Assembly (NCBI GenBank): GCA_964357255.1 | Contig: CAYHKQ010000041.1 | Location: 1 to 22,432, forward strand | Direction: 5' to 3' | Source of the DNA: JBBTIS01 sp038059855 | Lineage (GTDB): Bacteria; Elusimicrobiota; Elusimicrobia; JACQPE01 | Length of the DNA: 22,432 nt | Shown here: piece after piece, positions 22,391 to 22,432 of the stretch | Numbering within the stretch: the stretch's first letter is position 1 | Layout: each line of letters begins with the position of its first letter | The notes under the pieces: model-generated | Seen by the model: only the letters and a program-made list of their open reading frames with translations | What the model was told of the DNA's origin: nothing | Databases searched by the model: none | Made by a program: the position numbers and the translations under genes

Positions 22391-22432
22391 TTCGCCTCAT
22401 CGTTACCCATATCTTTCATAACATCGAATGAA

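Overview
The window looks like a chromosomal segment of a Gram-negative bacterium. Supporting signs are a KdsB-type CMP-Kdo synthetase, a lipoprotein with a lipobox, and an outer-membrane porin ending in Phe. The DNA is moderately GC-rich and carries REP-like and other dispersed repeats between genes. No rRNA or universal marker allows firm placement. A candidate phylum such as Elusimicrobiota is only a low-confidence guess from overall style.

Layout. (a) 1-5506, mostly minus strand: a secreted protein with Gly/Asp/Tyr repeats and HEAT-like repeats, a lipoprotein 3 bases downstream, a 57-aa protein, kdsB (TTG start touching the preceding stop codon) and a histidine-phosphatase-fold protein. 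(b) 5593-7210, plus strand: a 122-bp repeated leader containing a 13-codon ORF, then two unrecognised secreted/membrane proteins, the first followed by a clear intrinsic terminator. (c) 7275-16557, plus strand: three tightly packed genes forming the core of what I read as the ethylmalonyl-CoA (EMC) pathway of acetyl-CoA assimilation. (d) 16551-19877, minus strand: a 59-aa membrane or lipoprotein, a PLD-nuclease/P-loop ATPase and an OprP-like porin. (e) 19946-22432: a REP-like double hairpin, an ICMT-like membrane methyltransferase (plus), guaB (minus), and a second copy of the 122-bp leader.

The most striking content is region (c). A coenzyme-B12 mutase-family protein (885 aa) is followed by a 1650-aa polypeptide. 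Its domains are 3-hydroxyacyl-CoA dehydrogenase, crotonyl-CoA carboxylase/reductase-like, methylmalonyl/ethylmalonyl-CoA epimerase-like, and MaoC-type hydratase plus a second hotdog-like region. A methylsuccinyl-CoA dehydrogenase-type flavoprotein (552 aa) overlaps its stop codon by 4 bases. Read in pathway order: acetoacetyl-CoA to 3-hydroxybutyryl-CoA (HAD), crotonyl-CoA to ethylmalonyl-CoA (CCR), epimerisation (VOC domain), ethylmalonyl-CoA to methylsuccinyl-CoA (mutase), methylsuccinyl-CoA to mesaconyl-CoA (Mcd), and mesaconyl-CoA hydration (MaoC). Thiolase, beta-methylmalyl-CoA lyase, propionyl-CoA carboxylase, the B12-binding mutase subunit and its G-protein chaperone are not in the window.

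Several domains in this cluster are decayed duplicates. The mutase carries a second half-domain whose catalytic His is lost, in the place where a B12 domain would be. The epimerase domain has lost two conserved metal-binding His. The CCR carries what looks like a second Rossmann half. This suggests an unusual, consolidated version of the pathway in which inactive copies may serve as structure.
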